NCBI GenBank assembly: GCA_000751555.1
Contig: CCEZ01000020.1
Coordinates: 1-64,000, forward strand
DNA from: Anaerosalibacter massiliensis
Lineage (GTDB): Bacteria; Bacillota; Clostridia; Tissierellales; Sporanaerobacteraceae
Reading direction: 5' to 3'
Length of the DNA stretch: 64,000 bases
Positions within the stretch are counted from its first letter, which is position 1; each line of letters opens with the position of its first letter. This document shows positions 16,708 through 24,622 of this stretch, in pieces. The notes under the pieces are model-generated. The model was given only the letters and a program-made list of their open reading frames with translations. It was not told the origin of the DNA and did no database searches. The position numbers and the translations under genes were made by a program.

Positions 16708-16989
16708 ATGACAAGTATGAATAATGCATTAGGAATGATAGAAACAAAAGGTCTTGTAGGTTCAATAGAAGCAGCAGATGCTATGGTTAAGGCAGCAAAT
16801 GTTGAGTTATTAGGTAAAGAGCATGTAGGTGGTGGATTGGTAACAGTTATGGTAAGAGGAGATGTAGGTGCAGTTAAAGCAGCTACAGATGCAGGAGCAG
16901 CAGCTGCAGAAAGAGTAGGAGAACTTGTATCAGTTCATGTAATACCAAGACCACATAATGAAGTTGAAGCTATATTGCCTAAGAAGTAA
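16708..16989 (+). CDS. eutM: major BMC hexameric shell protein EutM (copy 2)
   Basis: A second 93-residue EutM. It differs from copy 1 at only a few residues, mainly the N-terminus, VELLGKEH instead of VVLVGKEH, and the last two residues. Bases 16822-16974 are identical to 12961-13113, which points to recent duplication or gene conversion. A strong AAGGAGGA site precedes it. Two copies may serve shell dosage or mixed hexamers. Confidence 0.95.
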   Translation: MTSMNNALGMIETKGLVGSIEAADAMVKAANVELLGKEHVGGGLVTVMVRGDVGAVKAATDAGAAAAERVGELVSVHVIPRPHNEVEAILPKK

Positions 16990-17018
16990 AAAATGCTTAT
17001 AAGGTAGGTGTGGATAGG

Positions 17019-18113
17019 ATGGGAATCAACGATATTATTGTATATATAATGACTATATTCTTAGTCATTGGGGCTATAGATAGAATTTTTGGAAACAAAT
17101 TTGGTTATGGTGAGCAATTTGAAGAAGGTATTTTGGCAATGGGCTCTTTAGCTCTAGCTATGGTAGGTATAGTTTCATTGGCTCCTGTATTGGCTAATAT
17201 TTTAAAACCAGTGATTGTACCTATATATAAGGCTCTTGGTGCTGATCCTTCTATGTTTGCAACTACATTACTTGCACTTGATATGGGAGGATATCCATTG
17301 GCACTTGAGCTTGCTCAAAGTCAACAAGCAGGTCTTTTTTCAGGCATTATACTAGGTTCTATGATGGGACCAACAATAGTATTTACAATTCCAGTAGCTC
17401 TTGGAATTATTAAAAAAGAAGACCATAAATTTTTAGCTACAGGAATATTAGCAGGTATAATTACAGTACCTATAGGTTGTCTTATAGGTGGTTTAGTAGC
17501 AGGGTTTGAACTATCTATGATATTAAAAAATTTAGTTCCAATAGTTATAGTAGCATTATTATTAGCATTAGGTCTATGGAGAAAGCCAGAAGGTATGATA
17601 AAAGGATTTATTAGATTTGGTAAGGGAGTTGTTGTGATAATAACTATAGGACTTGCTGCAATTGCAATAGAAACTCTTACAGGAATAGTAGTGATTCCAG
17701 GAATGGCACCTGTTTCAGAAGGAATAAAAATAGTAGGGGATATAGCAATAATGCTTGCAGGAGCATTTCCAATGGTGTACTTTATAACAAAAGTATTTAA
17801 AAAACCATTATTGAAACTTGGAAAAGTATTAGGAATGGGAGATGTGGCAGCAGCAGGATTGGTAGCTTCATTGGCTAATAACATACCTATGTTTGGCATG
17901 ATGAAAGATATGGATAATAGAGGCAAAATAATCAATGTTGCATTTGCTGTAAGTGCTTCTTTTGTATTTGGCGATCATTTAGGATTTGTAGCTGGTGTAG
18001 AAAAAAGTATGATATTTCCTATGATTGTAGGAAAATTAGTTGGAGGTATAACAGCTATACTACTAGCTATGTTTATAGCTGATAAAACTTTAGGTAAACA
18101 AGAAGTTAACTAA
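17019..18113 (+). CDS. eutH: ethanolamine permease EutH
   Basis: EutH is the membrane carrier for ethanolamine. The protein of about 364 residues is hydrophobic throughout, with about ten predicted membrane helices. It has family blocks MGSLALAMVGIVSLAPVLA, ATTLLALDMGGYPLA, GSMMGPTIVFTIPVALG, LANNIPMFGMMKDMD and FGDHLGFVAGVE. The ATG at 17019 is chosen; a GTG at 17010 is possible. It stands near the end of the operon, 43 bp before the alcohol dehydrogenase. Confidence 0.94.
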   Translation: MGINDIIVYIMTIFLVIGAIDRIFGNKFGYGEQFEEGILAMGSLALAMVGIVSLAPVLANILKPVIVPIYKALGADPSMFATTLLALDMGGYPLALELAQSQQAGLFSGIILGSMMGPTIVFTIPVALGIIKKEDHKFLATGILAGIITVPIGCLIGGLVAGFELSMILKNLVPIVIVALLLALGLWRKPEGMIKGFIRFGKGVVVIITIGLAAIAIETLTGIVVIPGMAPVSEGIKIVGDIAIMLAGAFPMVYFITKVFKKPLLKLGKVLGMGDVAAAGLVASLANNIPMFGMMKDMDNRGKIINVAFAVSASFVFGDHLGFVAGVEKSMIFPMIVGKLVGGITAILLAMFIADKTLGKQEVN

Positions 18114-18155
18114 TGTTTTTTAGATTTATATGGGTTATATTTGGAGGTATCTAAT

Positions 18156-19310
18156 ATGAAGAGATTTAACTTAAGCACCGAAATATATTATGAATCTAAC
18201 TCAATAGAAAAGCTCAAAGATATAAAAGGAAAAAAAGTTTATATAGTAACAGATGAGTTAATGGTGAAGTTAGGAAATATAGCAAAGATAACTTATATAT
18301 TAGACGACAAAGGTATAGATTGGTGTATTTTTGATAAAGTAATTCCAGATCCGACTGTTAATATAATAAATGAAGGTTTATTTAATATGATAGAATTCAA
18401 ACCAGATACTATAGTGGCCATAGGAGGAGGCTCTTCCATTGATACAGCAAAGGGTATATTATATTTTTATTTGAAGGTAGTGGAAAGACTTGTAGATGAA
18501 GATAATATAAATAAACCATTATTTATAGCAATACCTACTACCAGTGGAACAGGCTCAGAAGTTACAAGCTATTCAGTAGTTACAGATGAAGTTAATGATA
18601 CTAAAATTCCAATTATTAGTGATGGAATGACACCAGATATTGCGATAATTGACTGGCAGTTTATAAAAACAGTACCTCCATCAGTAACTGCAGACACAGG
18701 TCTTGATGTATTAACCCATGCTATAGAAGCTTATGTAGCAAAAGAATCTTCTGATTATACAGATATATATGCAGAAAAATCTATAGAACATGTATTTAGA
18801 TATTTATTAAGGGCATATAATAATGGAGAAGATGGAGAAGCGAGAGAGAAGATGCATAATGCTTCCTGTATGGCAGGTGTAGCTTTTACACATGCGGGTC
18901 TTGGAATAAATCATAGTCTTGCCCATGCTCTTGGAGCTAGATTTCATATACCTCATGGAAGAGCTAATGCACTATTACTTCCATATATAATAGAATACAA
19001 TTCGGGTATAAACGAAGATAGGGAATCAAAAATTGCTGAAAGATATAGCGAAATATCAAGAGTTTTGGGCTTCCCTCATTCTAGTATAAAAGAAGGAGTT
19101 ATAAGTTTAATTGAAGGTATAAAAATATTAAAAGAAAAGATGAATATACCTTCTACACTAAGTGAAATGGATATAGAAGAAAATGAATTCAGACAAGCTA
19201 TAGATGACATAGTAGAAAAAGCTATGAAAGATGCTTGCACTTCTTCTAATCCAAGAAATGTAAGAAAAGAAGATTTAAAGCTCATATTAGAAAAAGCATA
19301 TAAAAATTAG
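18156..19310 (+). CDS. eutG: iron-containing alcohol dehydrogenase (EutG/PduQ type)
   Basis: This group III dehydrogenase reduces acetaldehyde to ethanol and recycles NAD for EutE. The 384 residues have the NAD-binding GGGSSIDTAKG, the TTSGTGSEVTSYSVVTD block, and iron ligands in TGLDVLTHAIEAYV and HSLAHALGARFHIPHG. The ATG at 18156 follows TTGGAGG. It is the last gene of the operon, since a terminator follows at 19312. PduQ is the alternative name for the same reaction in propanediol loci. Confidence 0.9.
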   Translation: MKRFNLSTEIYYESNSIEKLKDIKGKKVYIVTDELMVKLGNIAKITYILDDKGIDWCIFDKVIPDPTVNIINEGLFNMIEFKPDTIVAIGGGSSIDTAKGILYFYLKVVERLVDEDNINKPLFIAIPTTSGTGSEVTSYSVVTDEVNDTKIPIISDGMTPDIAIIDWQFIKTVPPSVTADTGLDVLTHAIEAYVAKESSDYTDIYAEKSIEHVFRYLLRAYNNGEDGEAREKMHNASCMAGVAFTHAGLGINHSLAHALGARFHIPHGRANALLLPYIIEYNSGINEDRESKIAERYSEISRVLGFPHSSIKEGVISLIEGIKILKEKMNIPSTLSEMDIEENEFRQAIDDIVEKAMKDACTSSNPRNVRKEDLKLILEKAYKN

Positions 19311-19311
19311 T

Positions 19312-19353
19312 AAGAACTCCTTTCTAGTCTAAAAGGATTAGAAAGGAGTTCTT
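19312..19353. terminator. bidirectional terminator at the end of the ethanolamine operon
   Basis: AAGAACTCCTTTCTAGTC pairs with GATTAGAAAGGAGTTCTT around a short loop. It lies between convergent genes eutG and the NSS transporter. Confidence 0.85.
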
Positions 19354-19360
19354 CATTCAT

Positions 19361-20707
19361 TTAAAAACTTATAATTCCTGTAGAATAAAGTAATATAATT
19401 AGTATAGCTATAGGAGCAATGTATTTAATTAAAAAATTGTATGTTTTATAATTTCGGGAAGAATATACTTCTTCACCAACTATTTCATTGAAAGCATTTT
19501 TTGTACCCCATACATGGGATATAAAAATGCAGGTTAGTATTCCTACAATTGGTAAAAATATATAAGAAGCAATAAAATCAAAGAGGTCAAAAAATGATAA
19601 TCCTAAAACTTTGATTCCACTCCAAGATCCAAAGGATAGGGAACTTGGTATTGATAATAAGAATAATGCAATAGAAACAATAAGTATAGTTTTTTTTCTA
19701 TCCAAGTTAAATTCTTCACCTAAAGCTGATACAAGAACTTCTAATAATGAAATAGTTGAAGTAATAGCTGCAACGCCTACTAATAAGAAGAATAATGTTT
19801 CGAAAATTCCCCCTAAGGGCATTGATTGAAATACAGCAGGTAAAGTAATAAATATAAGGGATGGACCAGCTTCTGGTTCAAACCCATAAGCAAAAACTGC
19901 TGGGAATATAACCATTCCTGCCATTATTGCTATTACAGTATCTGCAATGATTATTTGAAAAGATAAAGATTTTAAATTTTCATCCTTTTTAACATAGCTT
20001 CCATAGGTAATTATAATTCCCATACCTAAGCTTAAAGTATAGAAAGCATGTCCTAATGCCTCCAAAACTGCTTTAGTAGTAAGTTTAGAAAAATCAGGTT
20101 TTAAAAGAAAATCCAATCCTTCTTTTGCTCCTTTTAATGTAAGGGATCTAAAAATTAAAATTATTAAGGTAATTAAAAGTATAGGCATCAATATTTTGCT
20201 ATATTTTTCTATTCCTTTTTGGACTCCAGAGATTACTATAAAGGAAGTTATAGCTATAATTATTACATTCCAAAACAATACACTAAAAGTATTGCTAGTA
20301 ATAGTTTCAAAATATGAACCTAAACTTTCCGGTGCTATACTTATTAATTCACCAGTTAAAGATTTAGCAAAATAAGAAAAAATCCATCCCGCTATCATAA
20401 GATAAAAAGATAATATTATAAATGAGGTCAACACAGCTAATATACCAGTATAATGCCATTTACCTTCTGGACGTAGCTTTTTAAAAGCTCCTATTGGATT
20501 TGATTTAGTTTTTCGACCAAGAGCAAATTCTGACATCATCATTACTACACCTATTAAGGCTATACATATAATATACACAAGAATAAAAGCAGCTCCTCCA
20601 TTTTTACCAGTAATATATGGGAACTTCCATATATTACCTAAGCCAATGGCAGAGCCAGCAGCTGCAGCAAGTACTCCTAATTTTGAACTAAATGTTTCTC
20701 TTTCCAT
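19361..20707 (-). CDS. sodium-dependent amino acid transporter, NSS (SNF) family
   Basis: Neurotransmitter:sodium symporter family, LeuT fold with about 11-12 helices, probably importing an amino acid with sodium. The N-terminal signature is plain: GVLAAAAGSAIGLGNIWKFP then GKNGGAAF, the helix 1 sodium and substrate site. The 448-residue reading starts at the ATG at 20707, which sits behind AAAGGAGA; a TTG at 20725 lies upstream of that site. A T-box leader upstream shows control by uncharged tRNA, so the cargo should be the amino acid of that tRNA. Confidence 0.92.
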   Translation of the reverse strand: MERETFSSKLGVLAAAAGSAIGLGNIWKFPYITGKNGGAAFILVYIICIALIGVVMMMSEFALGRKTKSNPIGAFKKLRPEGKWHYTGILAVLTSFIILSFYLMIAGWIFSYFAKSLTGELISIAPESLGSYFETITSNTFSVLFWNVIIIAITSFIVISGVQKGIEKYSKILMPILLITLIILIFRSLTLKGAKEGLDFLLKPDFSKLTTKAVLEALGHAFYTLSLGMGIIITYGSYVKKDENLKSLSFQIIIADTVIAIMAGMVIFPAVFAYGFEPEAGPSLIFITLPAVFQSMPLGGIFETLFFLLVGVAAITSTISLLEVLVSALGEEFNLDRKKTILIVSIALFLLSIPSSLSFGSWSGIKVLGLSFFDLFDFIASYIFLPIVGILTCIFISHVWGTKNAFNEIVGEEVYSSRNYKTYNFLIKYIAPIAILIILLYSTGIISF

Positions 20708-20790
20708 TAACACATCTCCTTTCAAATTTTTCAGAATCTTCTGACTAATGGTATTGTGATTGAATATTTTATTTTCTAAGGCTATATAAT

Positions 20791-21077
20791 AAAAAAGCCC
20801 TCGTCCTTATGAATATTAACATATTCATAGGGACGAAAGCTTTTCGTGGTACCACCCTATTTCACGGATATACATCTGCCTTATTTCAGGTCCAGATAAA
20901 TTATATTTACCTTAACCCTAGCCATATATCGGTAGCACCCGTCCTCATTTACTAAAATACTTAAATTCTTTCAAATTGGAAGCTCAGGAGTGATATATAA
21001 TATACATATCTAACACTGATTTTCACCATACATCAGCTCTCTGAAGTTAGGGAATGTATACATGTCTCCTTCAAGGC
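20791..21077 (-). promoter_or_regulatory. T-box riboswitch for the NSS transporter
   Basis: On the minus strand, Stem I begins near CCTTGAAGGAG (21077) with the AG-bulge-like AGAGAGCTGATG and its distal loop. The T-box GGTGGTACCACG is at 20845-20856, followed by a terminator stem (20791-20844) with a T run. The specifier is uncertain. Before the CTCCTGAGC block the RNA reads TATATATCA, allowing ATC (Ile, 20992-20994) or an overlapping TAT (Tyr). The leader ends about 80 nt before the transporter. Confidence 0.9.
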
Positions 21078-21110
21078 TTTAATAGATTAAATTTATAAAT
21101 ATTAATGTAT

Positions 21111-21139
21111 ATAATATACCCAAGTTTATATTTTGTCAA
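21111..21139 (-). promoter_or_regulatory. promoter of the T-box/NSS transcript
   Basis: On the minus strand TTGACA (21139-21134), a 17-bp spacer and TATTAT (21116-21111) form a strong promoter about 30 bp before T-box Stem I. Confidence 0.75.
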
Positions 21140-21153
21140 GAAAATTTTAAAAA

Positions 21154-22095
21154 TTAATATCCTTTTTTTAAATTTACTAAATTCATAAGTTTTTGTTCAT
21201 TTATAAATCTTTCCATATTTTCATATATAGTATTAAATTTTCTATTTTTCCTCATTTCAGAAACCCAAGAGTTATGAGGGGTTATTATTATATTATCCAT
21301 TTCCCATAAAGGACTTTTTTCAGATAGTGGTTCTTTCTCAAATACATCTAAAGCAGCTTTTTTTATTTTACCAGAATTAATATTTTTTATAAGAGCGTTT
21401 TCATCAATAATACTTCCTCTAGCTATATTTATTAAATAGGATTCATCTTTCATTTTTTTCATAAACTCTTCATTTACAAAATGGTGAGTTTTACTAGTAT
21501 AAGGTAAAGTAATAACTAATATATCGGATCTAGAAAGTACATAATCTATTTTCTTCATACTGAAGCACTTATCAAAATATTCTACATTCCTTCCATTAGT
21601 GTTAACACCCAATATATGAACACCAAAGCCTTGCAATCTTTTAGCGCCTTCTTTTGCTATAGTTCCAGTACCTATAAATCCTATAGTTTTTCCATATAGT
21701 TCTAATATTGAGGTGTCAACTACCCATTCTTTATTATTTTGTTTTTCATAAAATTGTTTGCTATTTTTAAACATTTCTAATGTTTTTAAAACAATCCATT
21801 CCCCCATAGGAATACTATATCCACCTTTATTATTTGTAAGTAGAATATTATTTTCTAAAATTTTTTCTCTTGGAGCCTGATCTATTCCTACAGAAGTTAA
21901 TTGTATCCATTTAAGATTTAATAGTTTAGAAATATCAATTTTTTCGAAAGGATTATAACAGACCATCATATCTATATCTTTTATATTTGATATAGAATTT
22001 AACTGTTTTTCATTTATATATATTACCTCATATCCTAATTTCTTAATACTTTCCATTTGTTCAGAATAAAATTTTTCAGCAAAAAGTGCTTTCAT
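21154..22095 (-). CDS. D-isomer-specific 2-hydroxyacid dehydrogenase
   Basis: A 313-residue NAD-dependent dehydrogenase of the phosphoglycerate/glyoxylate reductase superfamily. It has the dinucleotide motif GFIGTGTIAKEGAKRL, the catalytic Arg in INIARGSIIDE, the Glu in DVFEKEPL and the His in ITPHNSW. The N-terminal half-domain is complete. The substrate cannot be told from the sequence. It is transcribed away from a DJ-1/PfpI gene, with a perfect 52-bp palindrome between them, suggesting shared control. Start ATG follows AGGAGGGA. Confidence 0.88.
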   Translation of the reverse strand: MKALFAEKFYSEQMESIKKLGYEVIYINEKQLNSISNIKDIDMMVCYNPFEKIDISKLLNLKWIQLTSVGIDQAPREKILENNILLTNNKGGYSIPMGEWIVLKTLEMFKNSKQFYEKQNNKEWVVDTSILELYGKTIGFIGTGTIAKEGAKRLQGFGVHILGVNTNGRNVEYFDKCFSMKKIDYVLSRSDILVITLPYTSKTHHFVNEEFMKKMKDESYLINIARGSIIDENALIKNINSGKIKKAALDVFEKEPLSEKSPLWEMDNIIITPHNSWVSEMRKNRKFNTIYENMERFINEQKLMNLVNLKKGY

Positions 22096-22109
22096 GATAT
22101 CCCTCCTAA

Positions 22110-22161
22110 AATCTCTTAGTTATAACTATACCCTATAGGGTATAGTTATAACTAAGAGATT
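22110..22161. promoter_or_regulatory. perfect 52-bp palindrome between divergent genes
   Basis: The two 26-base arms are exactly complementary, centred between 22135 and 22136. The core ATACCCTATAGGGTAT resembles operators of CsoR/FrmR-family repressors (A/T flanks around C-tract/G-tract arms). It fills most of the 87 bp between the 2-hydroxyacid dehydrogenase and DJ-1/PfpI genes, so it probably serves as a shared operator. In RNA from either strand it could also form a long hairpin. Confidence 0.8.
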
Positions 22162-22182
22162 AAATATTTTGGGAGGGATACA

Positions 22183-22692
22183 ATGAAAAAAATAGCTATA
22201 CTTGCTGAAAATCTTTATGAAGAGATGGAGCTTTTATATCCTTATTACAGGCTGAAAGAAGAAGGATATAAAGTTGATATCGTAGGGACAGAAAAAGATA
22301 CAGTTTATACTGGAAAAAATGGTTATCCAGTAAGAAGTGATTTATCTACTTCTGAAATAAATGCAGAGAACTATGATGCAGTTGTTATTCCAGGAGGCTA
22401 CTCACCAGATCATATGAGAAGATCTAAAGATACAGTGAATTTTGTAAAAGATATGGATTCTAAAGGTAAGATAGTAGCTGCAATATGTCATGGTCCTTGG
22501 ATGATGGCTTCTTGTTGTGATTTAAAAGGAAAAAAAGTAACAGCCTTTTATTCAATTAAAGATGATTTAATAAATGCAGGGGCTAATTTTGTTGATAAAG
22601 AAGTTGTAGTAGACGGAAATTTAATAACATCTAGAACACCAGATGATCTTATTCCATTTGTAAAGGCTATAATAGAATCATTAGAAAAATAA
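22183..22692 (+). CDS. DJ-1/PfpI family protein
   Basis: The 169-residue single-domain protein matches the DJ-1/ThiJ/PfpI family. It has the nucleophile elbow AAICHGPWMMAS with C102, a VIPGGYSPDHMRR block, and the C-terminal LITSRTPDDLIPF typical of the PfpI/YraA branch. Members act as proteases, glyoxalases/deglycases or stress chaperones; which one applies is unknown. It is divergent from a 2-hydroxyacid dehydrogenase, a pairing compatible with reactive aldehyde or hydroxyacid handling. Start ATG follows GGGAGGGA. Confidence 0.9.
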   Translation: MKKIAILAENLYEEMELLYPYYRLKEEGYKVDIVGTEKDTVYTGKNGYPVRSDLSTSEINAENYDAVVIPGGYSPDHMRRSKDTVNFVKDMDSKGKIVAAICHGPWMMASCCDLKGKKVTAFYSIKDDLINAGANFVDKEVVVDGNLITSRTPDDLIPFVKAIIESLEK

Positions 22693-22693
22693 A

Positions 22694-22731
22694 GATAAAA
22701 GCTCTTCCTATTAATAGGGAGAGCTTTTATC
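22694..22731 (+). terminator. hairpin after the DJ-1/PfpI gene
   Basis: GATAAAAGCTCT pairs with AGAGCTTTTATC, with the stem continuing inward through TCCTA/TAGGG around TTAA. The T-rich part is within the 3' arm and no long T tract follows, so termination is likely but not certain. Confidence 0.65.
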
Positions 22732-22794
22732 CTTTGAAATATCTATTATAAGATGATATTATTTACTTAATAAATAGTTAGAGGAGGTTTTTAA

Positions 22795-23313
22795 ATGGAG
22801 GCTTTAATTGTTATTGACATGCTCAATGATTTTATTCTAAAAGATGGAGCTCTATATTCAGGGAAAAAAGGAGAAGAAATAGTTAGCTTTATAAATAAAG
22901 AAATAAAAAACTTTAGAAAAGCAAAAAATCCTATAGTATTTGTATGTGATAACCATGAAATGGATGATAAAGAGTTTGAAATGTTTCCACCTCATTGTAT
23001 AGCAGGAGAGAAAGGGAGCAATATAATTAAAGACATAGACTTCAGAAAAGAAGATAAGGTAATAAAAAAGAGAAGATATAGTTCTTTTTTTGGCACAGAT
23101 TTAGATATTTACTTAAGAGAAAAAGAGATAGATGAAATATATTTAGTAGGAGTATGTACTAATATATGTGTATTGTACACAGCTGCAGATGCTAGGAACC
23201 TAGGTTATAAAGTTAATATATATAAAAATGGGGTAGCTTCATTTGATGAAGAAGCCCATAAATTTGCATTAAAAGAAGCAGAAAAAACCTTAGGCTGTAA
23301 TATTTTATATTAG
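22795..23313 (+). CDS. nicotinamidase/isochorismatase family hydrolase
   Basis: A 172-residue cysteine hydrolase. It has D8 in VIDMLNDF, a metal-site-like CDNHEM with D52 and H54, a Lys near 91-92, and Cys 121/125 in LVGVCTNICVLYTA; C125 is in the expected nucleophile position. The PPHC segment at 65-68 is typical of nicotinamidases. A role in NAD salvage (nicotinamide to nicotinate) is the best guess, but related amidases share this pattern. Start ATG follows GAGGAGG. Confidence 0.8.
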   Translation: MEALIVIDMLNDFILKDGALYSGKKGEEIVSFINKEIKNFRKAKNPIVFVCDNHEMDDKEFEMFPPHCIAGEKGSNIIKDIDFRKEDKVIKKRRYSSFFGTDLDIYLREKEIDEIYLVGVCTNICVLYTAADARNLGYKVNIYKNGVASFDEEAHKFALKEAEKTLGCNILY

Positions 23314-23349
23314 AATTTATAATTTTAGATGAAAATAAGAGGGTGAACT

Positions 23350-23964
23350 ATGAAAAAAAAATACTATGCTGTTAGAATCGGAAGAAAACCAGGGATATAT
23401 AATTCATGGGCTGAATGTGAAAAAGAAGTAAAAGGATACTCTGGTGCAGAATATAAAAGTTTTTTATCTATAGAAGAAGCTAAAAAATATTTAAATAATC
23501 AAGATAATTTAGGAATAGGAAAAGATATTAAAGACTTAGATGACAACGAAATGATAGCCTATGTAGATGGAAGTTTTAAGGAAGGTATAAGGCACTATGG
23601 TTATGGTGTAGTACTTTTTTCAAATGAAGGAAAAGAATCTTATTCTGATAGTGGAAGTGAAGAATACCTTTTGGAGATGAGAAATGTAGCGGGAGAAATA
23701 AAAGGGGCAATAACTGCTATGAATATTGCATTGGAAAAAAATAAAGATATGTTATATCTTCACTATGATTATATAGGAATAGAGAAATGGGCTATTGGAG
23801 AGTGGAAGACTAATAAAGAAGGAACTAAAGAGTATAAAGAATATTATGATTCTATAAAAAACAGACTACATGTAATTTTTATAAAAGTCAAAGCCCACTC
23901 TGGAAATATTCATAATGAAGAAGCAGATGCTTTAGCTAAAAAGTCTTTAGAAAAGCATATCTAG
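23350..23964 (+). CDS. rnhA: ribonuclease H with N-terminal viroplasmin domain
   Basis: The 204-residue protein joins a hybrid-binding domain (about 1-50: KKYYAVRIGRKPGIYNSW ... SFLSIEEAKKYL) to a type 1 RNase H domain (about 65-204). The catalytic carboxylates can be seen in AYVDGSF (Asp), RNVAGEIKGA (Glu), LHYDYIGIEKW (Asp) and NEEADALAKK (Asp). It would cut RNA in RNA-DNA hybrids. The last 4 bp overlap the convergent dCMP deaminase gene. Confidence 0.93.
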   Translation: MKKKYYAVRIGRKPGIYNSWAECEKEVKGYSGAEYKSFLSIEEAKKYLNNQDNLGIGKDIKDLDDNEMIAYVDGSFKEGIRHYGYGVVLFSNEGKESYSDSGSEEYLLEMRNVAGEIKGAITAMNIALEKNKDMLYLHYDYIGIEKWAIGEWKTNKEGTKEYKEYYDSIKNRLHVIFIKVKAHSGNIHNEEADALAKKSLEKHI

Positions 23965-24449
23965 TATCCAAAACTATTGTCTAAAGAATCGTCTTTTTCA
24001 ACCCAACTTTGAACATTAATTTTTCTAAATTTATTTTTAGTATCTCTTATAATTATATTATCAATACCTGCATTTATTATAAGGCGTTTGCACATAGAAC
24101 AGGAATTAGCATTTTCAACTAGCTTTCCTGTTTTTTTCTCTTTACCTACTAAATAAAGAGTAGAGCCAATCATATCTTTTCTAGAAGCACTAATGATACA
24201 GTTTGCTTCTGCATGAACAGATCTGCAAAGTTCATAATGAGTTCCCCTAGGTATATTTAATTCTTCTCTTTTGCAAAAATTTAAATCTGTACAGTTTTTT
24301 CTTCCTCTAGGTGCTCCTGTATATCCTGTAGCTATTATTTCATCATTTTTAACTATAATAGCTCCAAAATTTCTCCTAAGGCAAGTACCTCTTTCTGAAA
24401 CTACTTCAGCAATATCTAAATAATAATTTACCTTATCTCTTCTTTCCAT
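23961..24449 (-). CDS. dCMP deaminase (ComEB-type)
   Basis: A 162-residue zinc deaminase that turns dCMP into dUMP for thymidylate synthesis. Zinc ligands stand in SVHAEANCI (His, with the proton-shuttling Glu) and SCSMCKRL (two Cys). ATGYTGAPRG and the RGTHYELCRSVHAE block are typical of the ComEB/deoxycytidylate deaminase group. The start follows AAGGGGATAA. Related in function to dcd at the end of the window, which deaminates dCTP. Confidence 0.9.
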   Translation of the reverse strand: MERRDKVNYYLDIAEVVSERGTCLRRNFGAIIVKNDEIIATGYTGAPRGRKNCTDLNFCKREELNIPRGTHYELCRSVHAEANCIISASRKDMIGSTLYLVGKEKKTGKLVENANSCSMCKRLIINAGIDNIIIRDTKNKFRKINVQSWVEKDDSLDNSFGY

Positions 24450-24622
24450 ATTATATTTATCCCCTTAATTTTAATATTATTTATATTATATAGATATTTA
24501 GATGAAAAAAGCAATAGAGAAAAACAGCGTATAGGACTATAGAACTATTTCAGTATAGCAAAAAATATCTAAATAATATATGATATTCTTTACAAATACT
24601 TTATAAAATAGGAGGATAAAGT

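Noticed and set aside
17321-17935. Open frame on the minus strand opposite eutH
   Set aside because: Shadow of a hydrophobic gene; no ribosome site and no family resemblance.
19611-19829. Small open frame on the plus strand within the NSS transporter gene
   Set aside because: Antisense shadow with no ribosome site.
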